DNA of 64,000 nucleotides. It comes from Rhizobium sp. 18065 (GTDB lineage: Bacteria; Pseudomonadota; Alphaproteobacteria; Rhizobiales; Rhizobiaceae). The position numbers and the translations under genes were made by a program. This document shows, one piece after another, positions 7,829 through 18,143 of the stretch. Every line of letters starts with the position of its first letter. Positions within the stretch are counted from its first letter, which is position 1. Location of the stretch: positions 1,054,001-1,118,000 of the forward strand of contig NZ_CACSJP010000001.1 of assembly GCF_902706095.1 (NCBI RefSeq), written 5' to 3'. Under the pieces are notes generated by a model, which had not been told where the DNA came from, searched no databases, and saw nothing but the letters and a program-made list of their open reading frames with translations.

Positions 7829-8968
7829 TCATCCTCTCAATGCTTCAGCCAGAATGGTTGCGACGCGTTCTTGCTGCTCGATTTTTAAGCCCGCCCACAA
7901 TGGCAGACGCACCAATCGTTCCGAATGCGATACTGTGACGTTCAGCTCGCCTGATATCCGCGCAAATCTCTTTCCCGCTGGTGAGGAATGAAGAGGGACA
8001 TAGTGGAACACCGAAGAGATGCCGTTGCTTTTCAGTAGACCTAAGACTTTTTCGCGATCCGCATCTTCCGGCAGCAATACGTAATACATGTGGGCATTGT
8101 GCTGGCAATCTTCCGGAACGATGGGACGACGGAGTAGCCCCTCGGTTTCGAGCGGTTCAAGGATCGTATGGTAATTTTCCCAGATCGCCAGACGGTCGTC
8201 GGTGATGCGCTTAGATTCCTCAAGCTGCGCCCACAGGAAGGCCGCGATCAATTCACTTGGCAAGAACGAGGAGCCCACCTCTTGCCAAGTGTATTTATCA
8301 ACTTCGCCTCTGAAGAAGCGGCTCCGGTCGGTACCTTTCTCGCGGATGATCTCGGCTCTCAACGCGAGCGCGGGATCATTGACCAGTAGCGCGCCACCTT
8401 CTCCTGAAATGATGTTCTTCGTCTCGTGAAAGCTATATGCCGCAAGTTCGCCGATGCTACCAAGCGGGCGCCCTTTGTAAGATGCCATCACACCCTGCGC
8501 CGCGTCCTCCACAACCTTCAGGCCGTGTTTCTTCGCAATGCTCAGAATGGTGTCCATTTCGCATGCAACGCCCGCATAATGCACAGGGACTATAGCGCGT
8601 GTGCGTGGGGTTATCGCTGACTCTACGAGACGTTCGTCAAGATTGAGGGTGTCCTCCCGTATGTCGACAAATACGGGAACACCGCCGCGTAGGACAAATG
8701 CGTTCGCTGTCGACACGAAGGTGTACGATGGCATTATGATCTCGTCGCCCGGTTCGATGTCCAGGAGAAGGGCCGCCATCTCTAATGCGGCGGTGCAGGA
8801 GTGGGTTAGCAGAGCCTTGTCGCAGCCAGCGGTCCTTTCAAGCCATTCGTGACACTTTCTTGTAAACGGACCATCACCCGCAAGCTTGTTTCCTGATTTT
8901 GCTTTGGCAATGTATTCAAGTTCCTTTCCAGTCATGAATGGTCGGTTGAATTCTATTCGGTTGCTCAC
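7829..8968 (-). CDS. wecE: dTDP-4-amino-4,6-dideoxygalactose transaminase (WecE/RffA type)
   Basis: The protein is a 379-residue PLP-dependent sugar aminotransferase of the DegT/DnrJ/EryC1 family. Long stretches agree with what I recall of enterobacterial Wec[53 protein letters not shown] and [11 protein letters not shown]. The SFHETKN segment carries the PLP-binding Lys near residue 184. The enzyme would transfer an amino group to C4 of dTDP-4-keto-6-deoxyglucose and give dTDP-Fuc4N. The start is a GTG at 8968 that overlaps the rmlA stop (GTGA), so translation is coupled. No dedicated WecD-like acetyltransferase is adjacent; the NeuD-like protein further up could fill that role. Confidence 0.9.
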   Translation of the reverse strand: MSNRIEFNRPFMTGKELEYIAKAKSGNKLAGDGPFTRKCHEWLERTAGCDKALLTHSCTAALEMAALLLDIEPGDEIIMPSYTFVSTANAFVLRGGVPVFVDIREDTLNLDERLVESAITPRTRAIVPVHYAGVACEMDTILSIAKKHGLKVVEDAAQGVMASYKGRPLGSIGELAAYSFHETKNIISGEGGALLVNDPALALRAEIIREKGTDRSRFFRGEVDKYTWQEVGSSFLPSELIAAFLWAQLEESKRITDDRLAIWENYHTILEPLETEGLLRRPIVPEDCQHNAHMYYVLLPEDADREKVLGLLKSNGISSVFHYVPLHSSPAGKRFARISGELNVTVSHSERLVRLPLWAGLKIEQQERVATILAEALRG

Positions 8969-9852
8969 TCTTGTCCCTCGTTAAGCCTATGCCATTCATC
9001 GGATACATTGCTCAGGTATTCGCTGTATTCGCACTGGGGCATGCGAGTGATCAGCTTCTCGAACTGCTTGATAGTGAGGAAGCCTCTCGTAAGGGCAGCT
9101 TCTTCGGGGCAACCGATTTTGACACCTTGCCGTCGCTCGATAGCCTCGATGTAGGAGGAAGCTTCATGCAGAGCCGTACTGGTACCCGCGTCGAGCCAAG
9201 CAAAACCACGGCTCAACCGCCGGACCTGCAATGTGCCGCGCCGCAGATATTCAAGATTGACCGCGGTGATCTCAAGCTCACCGCGTGCAGACGGCTTAAC
9301 CGCCTTCGCGATGTCGACCACGCTATGGTCATATATGTATACACCAGGGACGGCGTAGCTGCTTTTGGGTATTGTCGGCTTCTCTTCAATCGAAATCGCT
9401 CTGCCGCTCTTGTCGAATTCCACAACGCCATAGCGCTCCGGATCTTTAACGTGATACGCGAAGATTGTTGCCCCGCCCTGGAATCCGGACACTGCCCTAG
9501 GGAAATCATCACCGCCGGAAAAAATGTTGTCGCCGAGCATCAGGATCACGTCGTCGGAGCCAACAAAATCCGCAGCGATCAAAAATGCCTGAGCAATACC
9601 CTCCGGTCGTGCTTGCTCACGATACTGGATCACCACTCCCCATTGACTTCCATCTCCTAGCAACTGTCGATATCGCGGTAGATCTGCGGGCGTCGAGATG
9701 ATGCATAGCTCGCTGACGCCAGAAGCGATGAGCACGGTCAGAGGATAGTAGATCATTGGTTTGTCGAAGACCGCCTGCAGCTGCTTGCTGGAAATCTGTG
9801 TAAGGGGGTAAAGCCGCGACCCTGTGCCGCCTGCAAGAACAATCGCTTTCAT
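8965..9852 (-). CDS. rmlA: Glucose-1-phosphate thymidylyltransferase
   Basis: Starting at ATG 9852 the product has 295 residues, the usual RmlA length. A longer frame upstream has no family homology. The nucleotide-binding MKAIVLAGGTGSRLYPLT is at the very N-terminus, followed by QAVFDKPMIYYPL, ILMLGDNIFSGGD, EEKPTIPKSSYAVPGVYIYD and GFAWLDAGT, all classic RmlA signatures. It makes dTDP-glucose from glucose-1-phosphate and dTTP and so opens the pathway continued by RmlB and WecE. rmlC and rmlD are not in the window, so this unit is not a rhamnose operon. Confidence 0.95.
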   Translation of the reverse strand: MKAIVLAGGTGSRLYPLTQISSKQLQAVFDKPMIYYPLTVLIASGVSELCIISTPADLPRYRQLLGDGSQWGVVIQYREQARPEGIAQAFLIAADFVGSDDVILMLGDNIFSGGDDFPRAVSGFQGGATIFAYHVKDPERYGVVEFDKSGRAISIEEKPTIPKSSYAVPGVYIYDHSVVDIAKAVKPSARGELEITAVNLEYLRRGTLQVRRLSRGFAWLDAGTSTALHEASSYIEAIERRQGVKIGCPEEAALTRGFLTIKQFEKLITRMPQCEYSEYLSNVSDEWHRLNEGQE

Positions 9853-10426
9853 TGCCAGTCCGTCAGTTCGTTGATGAAGTCTATGCATTATTTGTTGGCA
9901 AGATGGAGTCAAACGTCTGGTGCTATGGTGGATACCGTCGAAGTAAGCTTGGTCTGAAAGCTGCCGGCCCAGGGGTGAGTGTGTCCGTCGGCCGTTGTAT
10001 GATTCATGTAATCTCCGTTGGCAGCGCAGGGCCTCGGACCAGCAAGCAGGCATACAGATATATCTCCACGTATCCGATTACCCAAGCCGTTCAACGAAGA
10101 CATAGTGCCGTCACGTACACTTATGGTGCCGATCGCCTTGACGCCCATCTTCATCAGTTCGGAGACGTGCTGCCGCCAACATTTTAGCCCTTGTTTGAAG
10201 AGCTTGCGCAAATACAATTTTCGGCAGTGGGTAACGAGATCCATTTCAAAATCTGGCGCCACCAGCGTCTATTGAGACGGCAGCAAGTAAGACATATTTA
10301 TTGAAGGCAAGACCATGGTATCGCCGCCGTCCCTCGTTATGTACTTTTTGTTCGTGGCATGGAAGTCAAAGTTGGGCAGAGGTACCACCTATCCTCGCGG
10401 CTAAAAATTCCCGATCCAGATCTCTG
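9853..10426. other. Intergenic region upstream of rmlA
   Basis: This 574-bp AT-richer stretch has no gene that I can support. A minus-strand frame at 9909-10262 has partly protein-like composition (MAPDFEMDLVTHCRKLYLRKL and onward) but no recognised domain and ends in low-quality sequence. The stretch probably holds the promoter of rmlA-wecE-rmlB. Confidence 0.4.
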
Positions 10427-11275
10427 CTAAGTAATCTTTCGCGCTGCAACTATGCAGCTCGTGCCATATGATACCGAACGACCGCCGCTTATAAGCTGCT
10501 GCTCTTTCTCAAACGAGCGGCTCAGCCAGTGTCCGATTGGGCCTTTTGGAAGACTATGCTCGGCCGCAGTTTGCTTCATGTTAACATGGGACCGTACTCC
10601 AAGCTTGGTCGGCAAGGTTCGGAGGAAAAACATTGGCAACACAAGACTTGCAAAAAAATATGTTTCGAACTCGACTTCAAACCCTGCGCGATTTAGCTTT
10701 TCCCTCAAGCCTGAGACAGAATATCGTCGAAAGTGGCCCCCATCTATGTCTTCCTGTGACCAGAGCGATTGAAAAGCAGGAACAGCCACATACAACATGC
10801 CGCTCGGGATCAAGGTTTGATTTAGACGAAACAATGCGGCATCGTCATTTTCGATGTGTTCCAGTACGTCAAACAACCCAATAGCTGATGTGCGCTCTTT
10901 CGGCGGCACAATGTCCTGGAAGGCGGCGCGGACCACGGGGACGTCACGCGAAGTGCAGCTGATTGTACCTAGATGGCCGGGCTCGATCACCATCGCGTCG
11001 TAGCCACGCGCAATAAGCCCGCGAGCAACAAAACCGTTCCCCCCTCCGATGTCAAATATCGGGCCATTTGGCGGAAATAAGGCGACTACGTCGGCGATGA
11101 TGTTGTTTCGGTGGGCAAACCAGTAAGAAATTTCTTCAACCTTTGCCAACTCGCTTTGGGTGTCGGTAGGGAATGACACCTCGCTGGACGTAATGCTCGT
11201 CCATATCCCATCAGTTCCCTTGTAGATTCCTTCAACCTCTTTGCACCACTTCTCCAGCCACTCTGGATTTTTCAC
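10427..11275 (-). CDS. Class I SAM-dependent methyltransferase
   Basis: The 282-residue protein has a Rossmann methyltransferase core. Motif I is IFDIGGGNGFVARGL near residue 72, motif II is MVIEPGH, and the GLFDVLEHIENDD segment is motif IV near residue 133. PSGMLYVAVPAF matches motif V/VI. This arrangement is typical of Methyltransf_11/23-type enzymes in polysaccharide loci that methylate sugars or lipid-linked intermediates. The C-terminal 80 residues carry a hydrophobic patch (FFASLVLPMFFLRTL) that may associate with the membrane. The start overlaps the stop of gtrA by four bases, so both are made from one transcript. Confidence 0.85.
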   Translation of the reverse strand: MKNPEWLEKWCKEVEGIYKGTDGIWTSITSSEVSFPTDTQSELAKVEEISYWFAHRNNIIADVVALFPPNGPIFDIGGGNGFVARGLIARGYDAMVIEPGHLGTISCTSRDVPVVRAAFQDIVPPKERTSAIGLFDVLEHIENDDAALFRLNQTLIPSGMLYVAVPAFQSLWSQEDIDGGHFRRYSVSGLREKLNRAGFEVEFETYFFASLVLPMFFLRTLPTKLGVRSHVNMKQTAAEHSLPKGPIGHWLSRSFEKEQQLISGGRSVSYGTSCIVAARKIT

Positions 11276-11646
11276 AGGCTATCTCCTGGGTTATCGCGGA
11301 AAACAAAAAGGCGTAAAGAGACGTAGATTGCGCCTGCAGCAGTGATTGTCGTGACGACTACCGTCAACCAAGATGGGATTCCGATTGATTCCTGAGCCCA
11401 GGTAAACAAGACAGCGAATATATATGCAATCATGTATATCACAGTATACTTCCACCATTGACCCTTTGCACTAGACCCCGAAAAGCTCCAGCCACGATGG
11501 ACAAAAAACGTGACGGCCACGGCAATTGGATTGACCAATAGGACTGCTTGCCAAGCCGCTAGCCCTGCCCAAATAAGCACCAAGGTGAGCGCATAGCATG
11601 TAGCATTCTGGGCCAGCCCCACGATTCCGAAGCGAAATGCCTTCAT
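11272..11646 (-). CDS. gtrA: GtrA-family membrane protein
   Basis: The 124-residue protein has four predicted membrane helices. It starts KAFRFGIVGLAQNATCYALTLVLI, and the FFVHRGWSFSG segment matches the conserved GtrA loop (FxxxRxWxF). In phage serotype-conversion systems GtrA flips undecaprenyl-phosphate-linked sugars made by GtrB across the inner membrane. A GtrB-like enzyme lies further upstream in the same island, which supports this role. The gene overlaps the downstream methyltransferase. The assignment to the family is firm, and the substrate is inferred. Confidence 0.85.
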   Translation of the reverse strand: MKAFRFGIVGLAQNATCYALTLVLIWAGLAAWQAVLLVNPIAVAVTFFVHRGWSFSGSSAKGQWWKYTVIYMIAYIFAVLFTWAQESIGIPSWLTVVVTTITAAGAIYVSLRLFVFRDNPGDSL

Positions 11647-11905
11647 TTACCAGGCTGCCATACGTGATCAAGTTTCTCCAAAATCGCCTTCCCATATCAG
11701 TGCCCGATCTGAAAATATGTAGTCTGTTCGCCCAGAAGATGACTGAAACGGAAGCAAGGAAAAGAACAGCCGAGCCGCTCTTAGGCCATCACCTAGATCC
11801 AGATAGACAAGAACCGCGACATAACTTACCAATTATCAAGACATCCGGTCCGATGGTAACCTAAATCTGCCTGAGGGTTTCTGCGTTGATACGGGTTAAA
11901 ATCTT

Positions 11906-12808
11906 CTATTCCAAGATCGCCAACCCTATGCCCGTTCGACCATAGTCGTTTCCATTGTAAATCATATAATTTTTGCCCTTCAGCTTGAAGAAGCTCGCAT
12001 ACGTTTGGGCATCAGCTTCCCACGCTTCGGCTTTGCCGATAAATGGAAAATCCTTATCGTCGCGTATCCAATTGCGTCCATCGACTGACCGTGCGCTGCC
12101 AAGGCGATACTGCGAATAGCGCCGGGAATAGAACATCGTGTAGCCATCTGAGCACTCGAGTATCCATGGTCTGGATACGGCAAATTCATCGCCCCCGATG
12201 ACGGGAATACAAACTTCCTTAGACGGCGTCCAGTTGATGCCGTCCGATGATTCCGCTTCCCTGATGACATGAGTCATTTCAAGTCCAGTCGCACCCCATT
12301 CCAGGTGGGTGCCATACCACATACGCCATCCGTCACGGTCTTTCATGACAAAAGGATAGCCCACGCTGAAAGGGTCTAGTTCAGAGCGGCCTATGATTGG
12401 CGAGGCTCGAACCCGTGTAAACTTTGTCCCGTCAGAGTCCCCAATGGCGACCCCTATGAAATTGGTGAAAGGTACCGTCTTGGTCAGCGTCCAACCGAGA
12501 TAATAGGCCAGCAGTTTTTCGTTGTGTGGCACTAGGCAGCTTATTGTTACTCCGTCGCAGTCAAACCCGCCACGCGGCCCGGGACCAAACAACGGGCCTT
12601 TTATTTCCGACGCCTGAGTGGCGGACTCGTCAACTATATGAAAGTCGATGCTCGCCGAATGGGCACGGTTCTCTTTGTCACGAACACTGAAGAAAATTCG
12701 AACTGCCTGGTCGCCAGTCACCAGCGGAATTGGGTAGGCAGCGTGCGACCAGCACCAGTCGCCCAAGCGTTTAGGTTCAACAATACGTCCAAGTCGTTTC
12801 CAACGCAT
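11906..12808 (-). CDS. Five-bladed beta-propeller protein, glycosidase-like
   Basis: The 300-residue protein shows repeated blades with SxDGxNW-type turns: ESSDGINWTPS, SVDGRNWIRDD and a GDSDGTKFTR segment. It also carries RPWILECSDGYTMFYSRR and NDYGRTGIGLA. This pattern fits the GH43/GH32/GH130-like propeller superfamily, whose members in bacterial polysaccharide clusters are often annotated only as hypothetical or as glucosamine-inositolphosphorylceramide-transferase-like. There is no signal peptide, so it would act in the cytoplasm. A role in building or trimming an O-antigen intermediate is an inference from location. It is separated from its neighbours by gaps of 160-260 bp. Confidence 0.6.
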   Translation of the reverse strand: MRWKRLGRIVEPKRLGDWCWSHAAYPIPLVTGDQAVRIFFSVRDKENRAHSASIDFHIVDESATQASEIKGPLFGPGPRGGFDCDGVTISCLVPHNEKLLAYYLGWTLTKTVPFTNFIGVAIGDSDGTKFTRVRASPIIGRSELDPFSVGYPFVMKDRDGWRMWYGTHLEWGATGLEMTHVIREAESSDGINWTPSKEVCIPVIGGDEFAVSRPWILECSDGYTMFYSRRYSQYRLGSARSVDGRNWIRDDKDFPFIGKAEAWEADAQTYASFFKLKGKNYMIYNGNDYGRTGIGLAILE

Positions 12809-12969
12809 TCTAGCCTCTTACTGGTTGAAGATCTGCGCCCACCGAATAACGGGCGTATTGCCCGGCGGATGCGAGGATTGGTTTGGCGTTTTTCAAACGG
12901 CGGCTGACCGTTGACACTACACGTAATGCAAACCGGCGCCCACGTACTCTTTTCGACCGCGCTGGAATC

Positions 12970-13635
12970 CTATATCGACCTCAAACGATTGCTTGGAACA
13001 CGCGAGCGCTCGGTTTCTGCCGAGACATACACGCCATTCGTTTCCGCATCCGACAGGATGAGCGCTCCTGCACCGATAACGCATTTGTCGCCTATGGTGA
13101 CATGGTCACGTAGCGTCGCGTTCACCCCTATGAAGCATTGCTCGCCAATCTTGACGCCACCGGAGACGACGACATGCGACGAGATAAAGGTGTGGCTGCC
13201 AATATGCGAGTGGTGCCCTATGTGGTTTCCACTCCACAAGGTGACGTTGTCACCAATCTGGCAGAATGGCTGAATGGTGTTGTCTTCGAGAATGAAGCAG
13301 TTGCGACCGATGGCATGCTCGTTTAATACGGTCGCCTTCGAGCTGATGTAGCTCGCAAGACCGTATCCAAGGGCTTGTGCCGCTTCGAACTTCTGTCTGC
13401 GTGTTGAGTTCAGCTTGGCGTAGCTGATCGCGACGAAGAGTTCATGGCCAGCCGGTGGATATGCGTCGATAAGATCTTCGAAGGCAACAACTGGCAGGCC
13501 GCAAAATTCGGTTGAGGTCAGATAGGACCGGTCCACTGTAAATGCGACGACCTCATACTCGCTGTCGTGGCGAAAATAATAATGCGCAAGTTGCGCGATA
13601 TCGCCGGTACCGAATACTACAAGCTTTTTTGCCAT
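12970..13635 (-). CDS. NeuD/PglD-like left-handed beta-helix acyltransferase
   Basis: The 221-residue protein begins with a Rossmann-like sugar-nucleotide-binding part (KKLVVFGTGDIAQLAHYYF). It then has hexapeptide repeats from about residue 95 onward (IGRNCFILEDNTIQPF, IGDNVTLWSGNHIGHH, IGEQCFIGVNATL, IGDKCVIGAGALI). The SGNHIGHHSHIG segment carries the catalytic His region of PglD/NeuD proteins. Such enzymes acylate 4-amino or hydroxyl groups of nucleotide sugars with acyl-CoA, which would fit a dTDP-Fuc4N product made by the neighbouring wecE unit. The ATG at 13635 is preferred because GAGGAAA is well spaced for it; it shares TGATG with the methyltransferase stop. Confidence 0.8.
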   Translation of the reverse strand: MAKKLVVFGTGDIAQLAHYYFRHDSEYEVVAFTVDRSYLTSTEFCGLPVVAFEDLIDAYPPAGHELFVAISYAKLNSTRRQKFEAAQALGYGLASYISSKATVLNEHAIGRNCFILEDNTIQPFCQIGDNVTLWSGNHIGHHSHIGSHTFISSHVVVSGGVKIGEQCFIGVNATLRDHVTIGDKCVIGAGALILSDAETNGVYVSAETERSRVPSNRLRSI

Positions 13636-14267
13636 CACGTTTTCCTCACTATCATGGTGAACTCGTATAGCTCGTAATCGTGCAGTATGGCCACTTGGCG
13701 CGAATATCGCCGCTTGCAGAGGTCAAAAAGATGAAGCGGATCGGCGTAGTACAGGTCTTTCCGCATGCGGTCTGCGTCGGAATACGACGTCAGGCAGTTA
13801 AACGAAAAACCCCGCAGGCTATTGGCATACATCATGTCGAGTGTTTCGATGAGATAGGCGAGCCACTCTTGGTCCGTAAGAGAAAAGCGGACATTGAATA
13901 TGCCGGAAGCGACGCAATAGTCGAAGACTTCACCGGGAGATTTGTCGAGTTTGAATGTCACATCCTCAGCCCCGGCAAATCGTTTGTTTGCTTCTTCAAT
14001 CATGGGCGCAGCGATGTCGATACCGGTGTACCGGACAGTCTGACCCAGCTGCCTTATGTGGTCGAGCAGAGCTCCGTAACCGCAACCTATATCCGCAATG
14101 GAATACGGTTGCAGAGGATCAACTACTTTCAACAGCTGATCGAAGCGCATGATCTGGCCGGCCTGACTGTTCCAGTCTACACCCGCCGGTGTCTGGCCGT
14201 GTTCCTCGATGCGGCGGGCGTAGTAACTCGCTACATCCGTCAGGATGTCATTATTTATTCCGACCAT
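13635..14267 (-). CDS. Class I SAM-dependent methyltransferase (SAM-binding domain protein)
   Basis: The 210-residue protein has motif I as SIADIGCGYGALLDHI near residue 58, followed by YTGIDIAAPMIEEA with the acidic SAM-ribose ligand. FDYCVASGIFNVRF is the motif IV position. The SLRGFSFNCLT segment and the DADRMRKDLYYADP loop are typical of a family of small methyltransferases in O-antigen loci. Its target is unknown. It sits in a chain of overlapping genes between the GtrB-like enzyme and the acyltransferase. Confidence 0.8.
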   Translation of the reverse strand: MVGINNDILTDVASYYARRIEEHGQTPAGVDWNSQAGQIMRFDQLLKVVDPLQPYSIADIGCGYGALLDHIRQLGQTVRYTGIDIAAPMIEEANKRFAGAEDVTFKLDKSPGEVFDYCVASGIFNVRFSLTDQEWLAYLIETLDMMYANSLRGFSFNCLTSYSDADRMRKDLYYADPLHLFDLCKRRYSRQVAILHDYELYEFTMIVRKT

Positions 14268-15177
14268 AGATGTGTCTCACGATTGTATAGGGGCGCTGTT
14301 TGGTTTCGGAGAAAATCTTTGCGAGATATATGCCGACTACGCCGATAAACGAAATTATCAACCCTCCAAGAAGCCATATGGAAGCCATAACGGACGTCCA
14401 ACCGCCAACGGGCATGGACCAGAATAGCCGCTGCAACACTATGTAAGCGATGTATATCATCGCAAATAACGATATGGAGAATCCTATGTAGAATATGCTG
14501 ATGAGGGGTGCGTTGCTAAACGATGTTACCGAATTGACGAGTATCGACATCTTTTTACGGAATGTGTATGTCGTCTCGCTCGTGTTGTGCTTTTTCACTT
14601 TTCGAGCTGACTGCGTGAAGCCGGTGATGTGCCATAGGCCGGCCATGAACACCTCCCGCTCTTGATGCTGCAACAGCGCATCGACATAGCGGCGAGTCAT
14701 AACGCGAGCCGTAACAACATTTTGAGGCGGAGCGAAACCGGCAAGCAGCTTTAGCAGGCGATAAAACCATTGGCCGCTCCAGCGCTCAAACCAGTTCCCC
14801 TTTCGCCGTTCCTGAACGCCGTAGACCACATCGGCATTTTCCGCCATCATTTGCTGATGGAAGTTGGTAAGCCATTCCGGTTCTTCCTCAAGGTCGCTAT
14901 CGATAAGAAAAACGCATTCACCCTTGGCATGCGAGAGGCCGGTCATCATCGCTTTGTGGTGCCCAAAATTGCGAGATAGGTCGACGACAACGACACGGTC
15001 ATCGCTATCCGCAAGCTTGACAGCGATGTCCAGGCTGCCATCCGGAGAGCCGTCATTCACCAAGACAATCTCGTAGTCGTCGCCTGCCATTTGTTGCGCA
15101 GCGATTGTGGCGCGTTCATGGAACTCGGCGATGTAGGGAGCTGAACGGTAGAGCGTTGCTACGATTGATAGCTTCAT
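14251..15177 (-). CDS. GT2 glycosyltransferase with two C-terminal membrane helices (GtrB/ArnC-like)
   Basis: The 308-residue enzyme has an N-terminal GT-A domain: [35 protein letters not shown] with the nucleotide-binding Asp pair, and [19 protein letters not shown] followed by [13 protein letters not shown]. Two membrane helices follow near residues 230-250 and 265-290. This is the architecture of GtrB, ArnC and DPM1 enzymes that load a sugar onto undecaprenyl phosphate. With the GtrA protein and the large membrane protein of this island it would form a GtrA/GtrB/GT-C set. The nucleotide sugar is likely the dTDP-4-amino sugar made in the island, but this is an inference. Confidence 0.85.
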   Translation of the reverse strand: MKLSIVATLYRSAPYIAEFHERATIAAQQMAGDDYEIVLVNDGSPDGSLDIAVKLADSDDRVVVVDLSRNFGHHKAMMTGLSHAKGECVFLIDSDLEEEPEWLTNFHQQMMAENADVVYGVQERRKGNWFERWSGQWFYRLLKLLAGFAPPQNVVTARVMTRRYVDALLQHQEREVFMAGLWHITGFTQSARKVKKHNTSETTYTFRKKMSILVNSVTSFSNAPLISIFYIGFSISLFAMIYIAYIVLQRLFWSMPVGGWTSVMASIWLLGGLIISFIGVVGIYLAKIFSETKQRPYTIVRHIYGRNK

Positions 15178-15866
15178 ATCGCGTATCTCATGTAACGTCG
15201 TGATTCTCGTCCGCAGTTGAAAAGCAGATCAAGTATCGTGACGCCGTGCGTGAACTGACCCCAGAGCTGCGGGTATTCTGGATAGCCGGAATAGTCAAAC
15301 CATTTGATATCCAACCCAAGCTCCTTGAATTCCTCTTCATTCATGTAGTCTTGAGCTGCGGGTCCAGAGACATAGTCGGTGCCACCTGATTGCAGGCACA
15401 GAGATGCCAGCCGCCGCGTTTTACCCTCAACCAACTCGTAGTCCCAAGAATTGGAAATCACGGTTTTGATCGCAAGGTAGCTGCATATAGCTTCAATCAT
15501 CTGTCGATTGAGCTGGGACAGGTGACTTGGCGGCTCGCGAAGATAGAGTGGCTCCAGCCAATCGGCGATTTCATCAAAGTGGGGTGCGCGACGATAGTTC
15601 TGCACAAGCGACCTCCAGTGGGTGGCTGCCCATTCGGAGCCTTCAATTTCTGTCTCGCGGATTTTTTGGTGGTATTTTCCTTTGACCCGCACGGGTACCG
15701 TGAGCCATTGCACGCCTTGAGGAGTCTTAATTTGGTTCCGGTTTCGCCAGTCGCGCCGTGTGTATTGCATGTCGTCGTAAAGTATAAACTCGTCCACTGA
15801 CGCGATCATGTCAAAATACCCCTTCCAGGGAATGTAGTTTGACTGGACGATAGCTACCCGTTTCAT
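15174..15866 (-). CDS. wbqC: WbqC-family protein
   Basis: The 230-residue product from ATG 15866 starts [19 protein letters not shown], followed by [37 protein letters not shown] and [11 protein letters not shown], the conserved features of the WbqC family. This family is found in O-antigen clusters and has no firmly established activity; it has been suggested to transfer an amino acid or acyl group. Both ends overlap their neighbours by four bases (ATGA), which ties it to the GT-C-like protein upstream and the GtrB-like enzyme downstream. A longer upstream frame has no family homology. Confidence 0.8.
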   Translation of the reverse strand: MKRVAIVQSNYIPWKGYFDMIASVDEFILYDDMQYTRRDWRNRNQIKTPQGVQWLTVPVRVKGKYHQKIRETEIEGSEWAATHWRSLVQNYRRAPHFDEIADWLEPLYLREPPSHLSQLNRQMIEAICSYLAIKTVISNSWDYELVEGKTRRLASLCLQSGGTDYVSGPAAQDYMNEEEFKELGLDIKWFDYSGYPEYPQLWGQFTHGVTILDLLFNCGRESRRYMRYAI

Positions 15867-17722
15867 TCGGCGGCCTTCTCTCGCAGGGAGTTGCATAATC
15901 TTAGAGTACCGGCCGGATTTTTCGGTCGATAGAGATTCTGAATTCGACTCGTAGCATAGCCGCCAGCCCCTTGAGCGGTATTCCAGGAGGCTGCCAACTG
16001 GTAATTTTGTGGAAACGCCGCTCCCAGATCTGCCAACAGGTCTGTCGGGATACTCCGCGGCCCTGTAGGCTCTACCAGAAGCCAAGCCTCGGAGATTTTT
16101 TCACACGAGACGCGGCCCAATACTGCCTTCGCGTACTTCGAACTGCCGGGATAGCCGCCGATCAGCCACGCAGCTCCAATGTTTTTGGCGCCGATGGCAT
16201 AGAGGAGCGTTGGAGATTGGCCAGAAAGATCTATGACGGGGATGCCAGGTACGAAACCGCCGCCGTTCGCAGTTAGTACGGCATTCGATATGTAGAAGGC
16301 GTAGTCCTTGGAAACCGTGAGTTGAGATTTCTGAGGCCCAATTGGGACAATTGCATCCTGGCTCCTGATGGATTGAGGCTGGCGATACGGATGCTCTAGG
16401 GCTGATTGAAGAAGCATGACGGTTAGAGCTTGGGAAGCCAAGACGAGCGGGAGCGCAAATGCCCATGTCGAGCGCTCACGGGCAACTGGACCGAGCAGCA
16501 CAAAACCGGAGAGAAGCCAAAAGAGGCCCGCCTGAACTCCGCTTTCCCAGTAATTTCGGTTGGTTCCAAATGCATACATATGTGGGGTTATCAAAAGCAG
16601 GCTCGCAACGCCCCATTGGGCGGCGGATAGGCCTCCCAGGAATTTTTGTTTGCCTAGCATAAGTCCCGAGAGCGTCGCAGCGCATAACACACCGAGTAAC
16701 GACAATCCTTGAAATCGTCCTAGCCCTGAGACGCTGGGAAGCTGATCAAAGATAATGAGGGCTGTCGGCAGAGAAAAGCCAACTACGCCGATCAGTGATA
16801 TTGCCATGCCTGTCGTACGTCCTGACAGAAAGCCCCAGACCGAAAGAAAGGCCATGGCAAACACGGTGAGGACAAGGAGTGTGCCCTTGGTGGTTAGCGC
16901 AAAAGTATCGATGCGCAGCAGCTTGCTGAATGCGTGGCCGCCACCGATAGCTTGACCATATTCGAGCCCTAGCTGCAGCCGCTCTGCAAATTTCCAGAGT
17001 GACCCGTCGATTGCAATGGCGCTGAGTATGAGGGGGATGACGGCACTGGCGACCATGATAGCAAGCAGACGAGGGCTCATCTTCTTGCAGGCCAGAATAT
17101 ACAGAAGTGCGCATGCGGCTAATGCAGCAGCGGTGCTCGGCTTGGCCATGAAGGCCAGCCAGCCTCCCATGCCAGTCATTACAGCGCCTGCAAAACTTCT
17201 GGAGTGCCATTCTCTCTCAAGCATGAGCAAGCCAATGCTGGTCAACAGCAGGGACTGAAGCGCCAGACTTTGGTAACTCGGAGTTAGAAGCCACAAGTTG
17301 AAGGCGACCAACACGCTTGTCGCCAATGCGACAGCCACAGTGTGAAATGCGGCGCCATCTGCCCTGGCTTCAGGTGCTATGGCGCCAAGGAGTGTATGCG
17401 TCAGTCCCCAAGCCAGAAAAAAAGTAGCGAGTATATTGGCTTGCCTCAAGGCCGCGATATCCCCGCCAAGCAGAAGATGCAGGGGATGATAGACAAATCC
17501 GAATTGTGTAACCGAAAAATCGTACAGGAACGGATTTGAGATCGACGCCAGATAAAATCCTTCATCTGTGAAATCAATGCCATAGGAACTGTATTTAAGC
17601 ACCCACGCAAGAATCAGCATTGCTGTCAATGAGCTTAGGGCGATCATCGCATGACGGGAGCTTACGGCTAGCGCGCCGTCATGTTTTTCACTCAGTGCCA
17701 TTTGGGAGTGCTCCCTGCTCAT
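15863..17722 (-). CDS. Large polytopic membrane protein, probable GT-C glycosyltransferase
   Basis: The product from ATG 17722 has 619 residues with about eleven hydrophobic helices in the first 430 residues and a periplasmic C-terminal region of about 180 residues. An acidic [10 protein letters not shown] loop follows the first helix, as in GT-C transferases where acidic residues in the first periplasmic loop form the active site. In Gtr serotype-conversion systems the third gene is such a strain-specific GT-C enzyme that moves the lipid-linked sugar onto O-antigen. I assign it that role by context. GTG 17755 and ATG 17701 are alternative starts. Confidence 0.65.
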   Translation of the reverse strand: MSREHSQMALSEKHDGALAVSSRHAMIALSSLTAMLILAWVLKYSSYGIDFTDEGFYLASISNPFLYDFSVTQFGFVYHPLHLLLGGDIAALRQANILATFFLAWGLTHTLLGAIAPEARADGAAFHTVAVALATSVLVAFNLWLLTPSYQSLALQSLLLTSIGLLMLEREWHSRSFAGAVMTGMGGWLAFMAKPSTAAALAACALLYILACKKMSPRLLAIMVASAVIPLILSAIAIDGSLWKFAERLQLGLEYGQAIGGGHAFSKLLRIDTFALTTKGTLLVLTVFAMAFLSVWGFLSGRTTGMAISLIGVVGFSLPTALIIFDQLPSVSGLGRFQGLSLLGVLCAATLSGLMLGKQKFLGGLSAAQWGVASLLLITPHMYAFGTNRNYWESGVQAGLFWLLSGFVLLGPVARERSTWAFALPLVLASQALTVMLLQSALEHPYRQPQSIRSQDAIVPIGPQKSQLTVSKDYAFYISNAVLTANGGGFVPGIPVIDLSGQSPTLLYAIGAKNIGAAWLIGGYPGSSKYAKAVLGRVSCEKISEAWLLVEPTGPRSIPTDLLADLGAAFPQNYQLAASWNTAQGAGGYATSRIQNLYRPKNPAGTLRLCNSLREKAAE

Positions 17723-17755
17723 CAAGAGGCGCCCTCTAACGAGCGGCCTCGGCAC

Positions 17756-18143
17756 GGGTTGGTTATAAGTGGTTCTTAGCTAAGTTCTTGTACGATTCAA
17801 GAGCGCTTCCATCTAGAGCGCTGCTTTTGTTTCAACTGTCCGGCGGGGGGGGCGTAAGCAGCAAATAGACTCCATCGGCCCCTGGTGATGCTGGGCTTGG
17901 TATCTGGCACATTGGACTTCTCTGAATGTGAGGATCAATTTACAGGCCTGCGGCTAGCCTTGGATTGATGCGGGTGATCGAGGCGGTTCTGGTCTGACGA
18001 CTTCAAGGCAACAGCAGTTGAGCAAGCCTTTCAACCCGCGGCGACAGTTAGCCTGTCGCGCTGGCGATCGGGATCCTTTCGTCTCACTGTCGCGGGCGCA
18101 GAGAAATGTCGACGGTGCGTGCGGAAGCAGAGATCATGCGAGA
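17756..18143. other. Intergenic region inside the island
   Basis: No supported gene is present in this 388-bp stretch. A run of seven or more G (near 17845) stands out. The stretch probably carries the promoter of the five-gene unit that starts with the GT-C-like protein and the end of the HTTM-DCC transcript. Confidence 0.4.
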
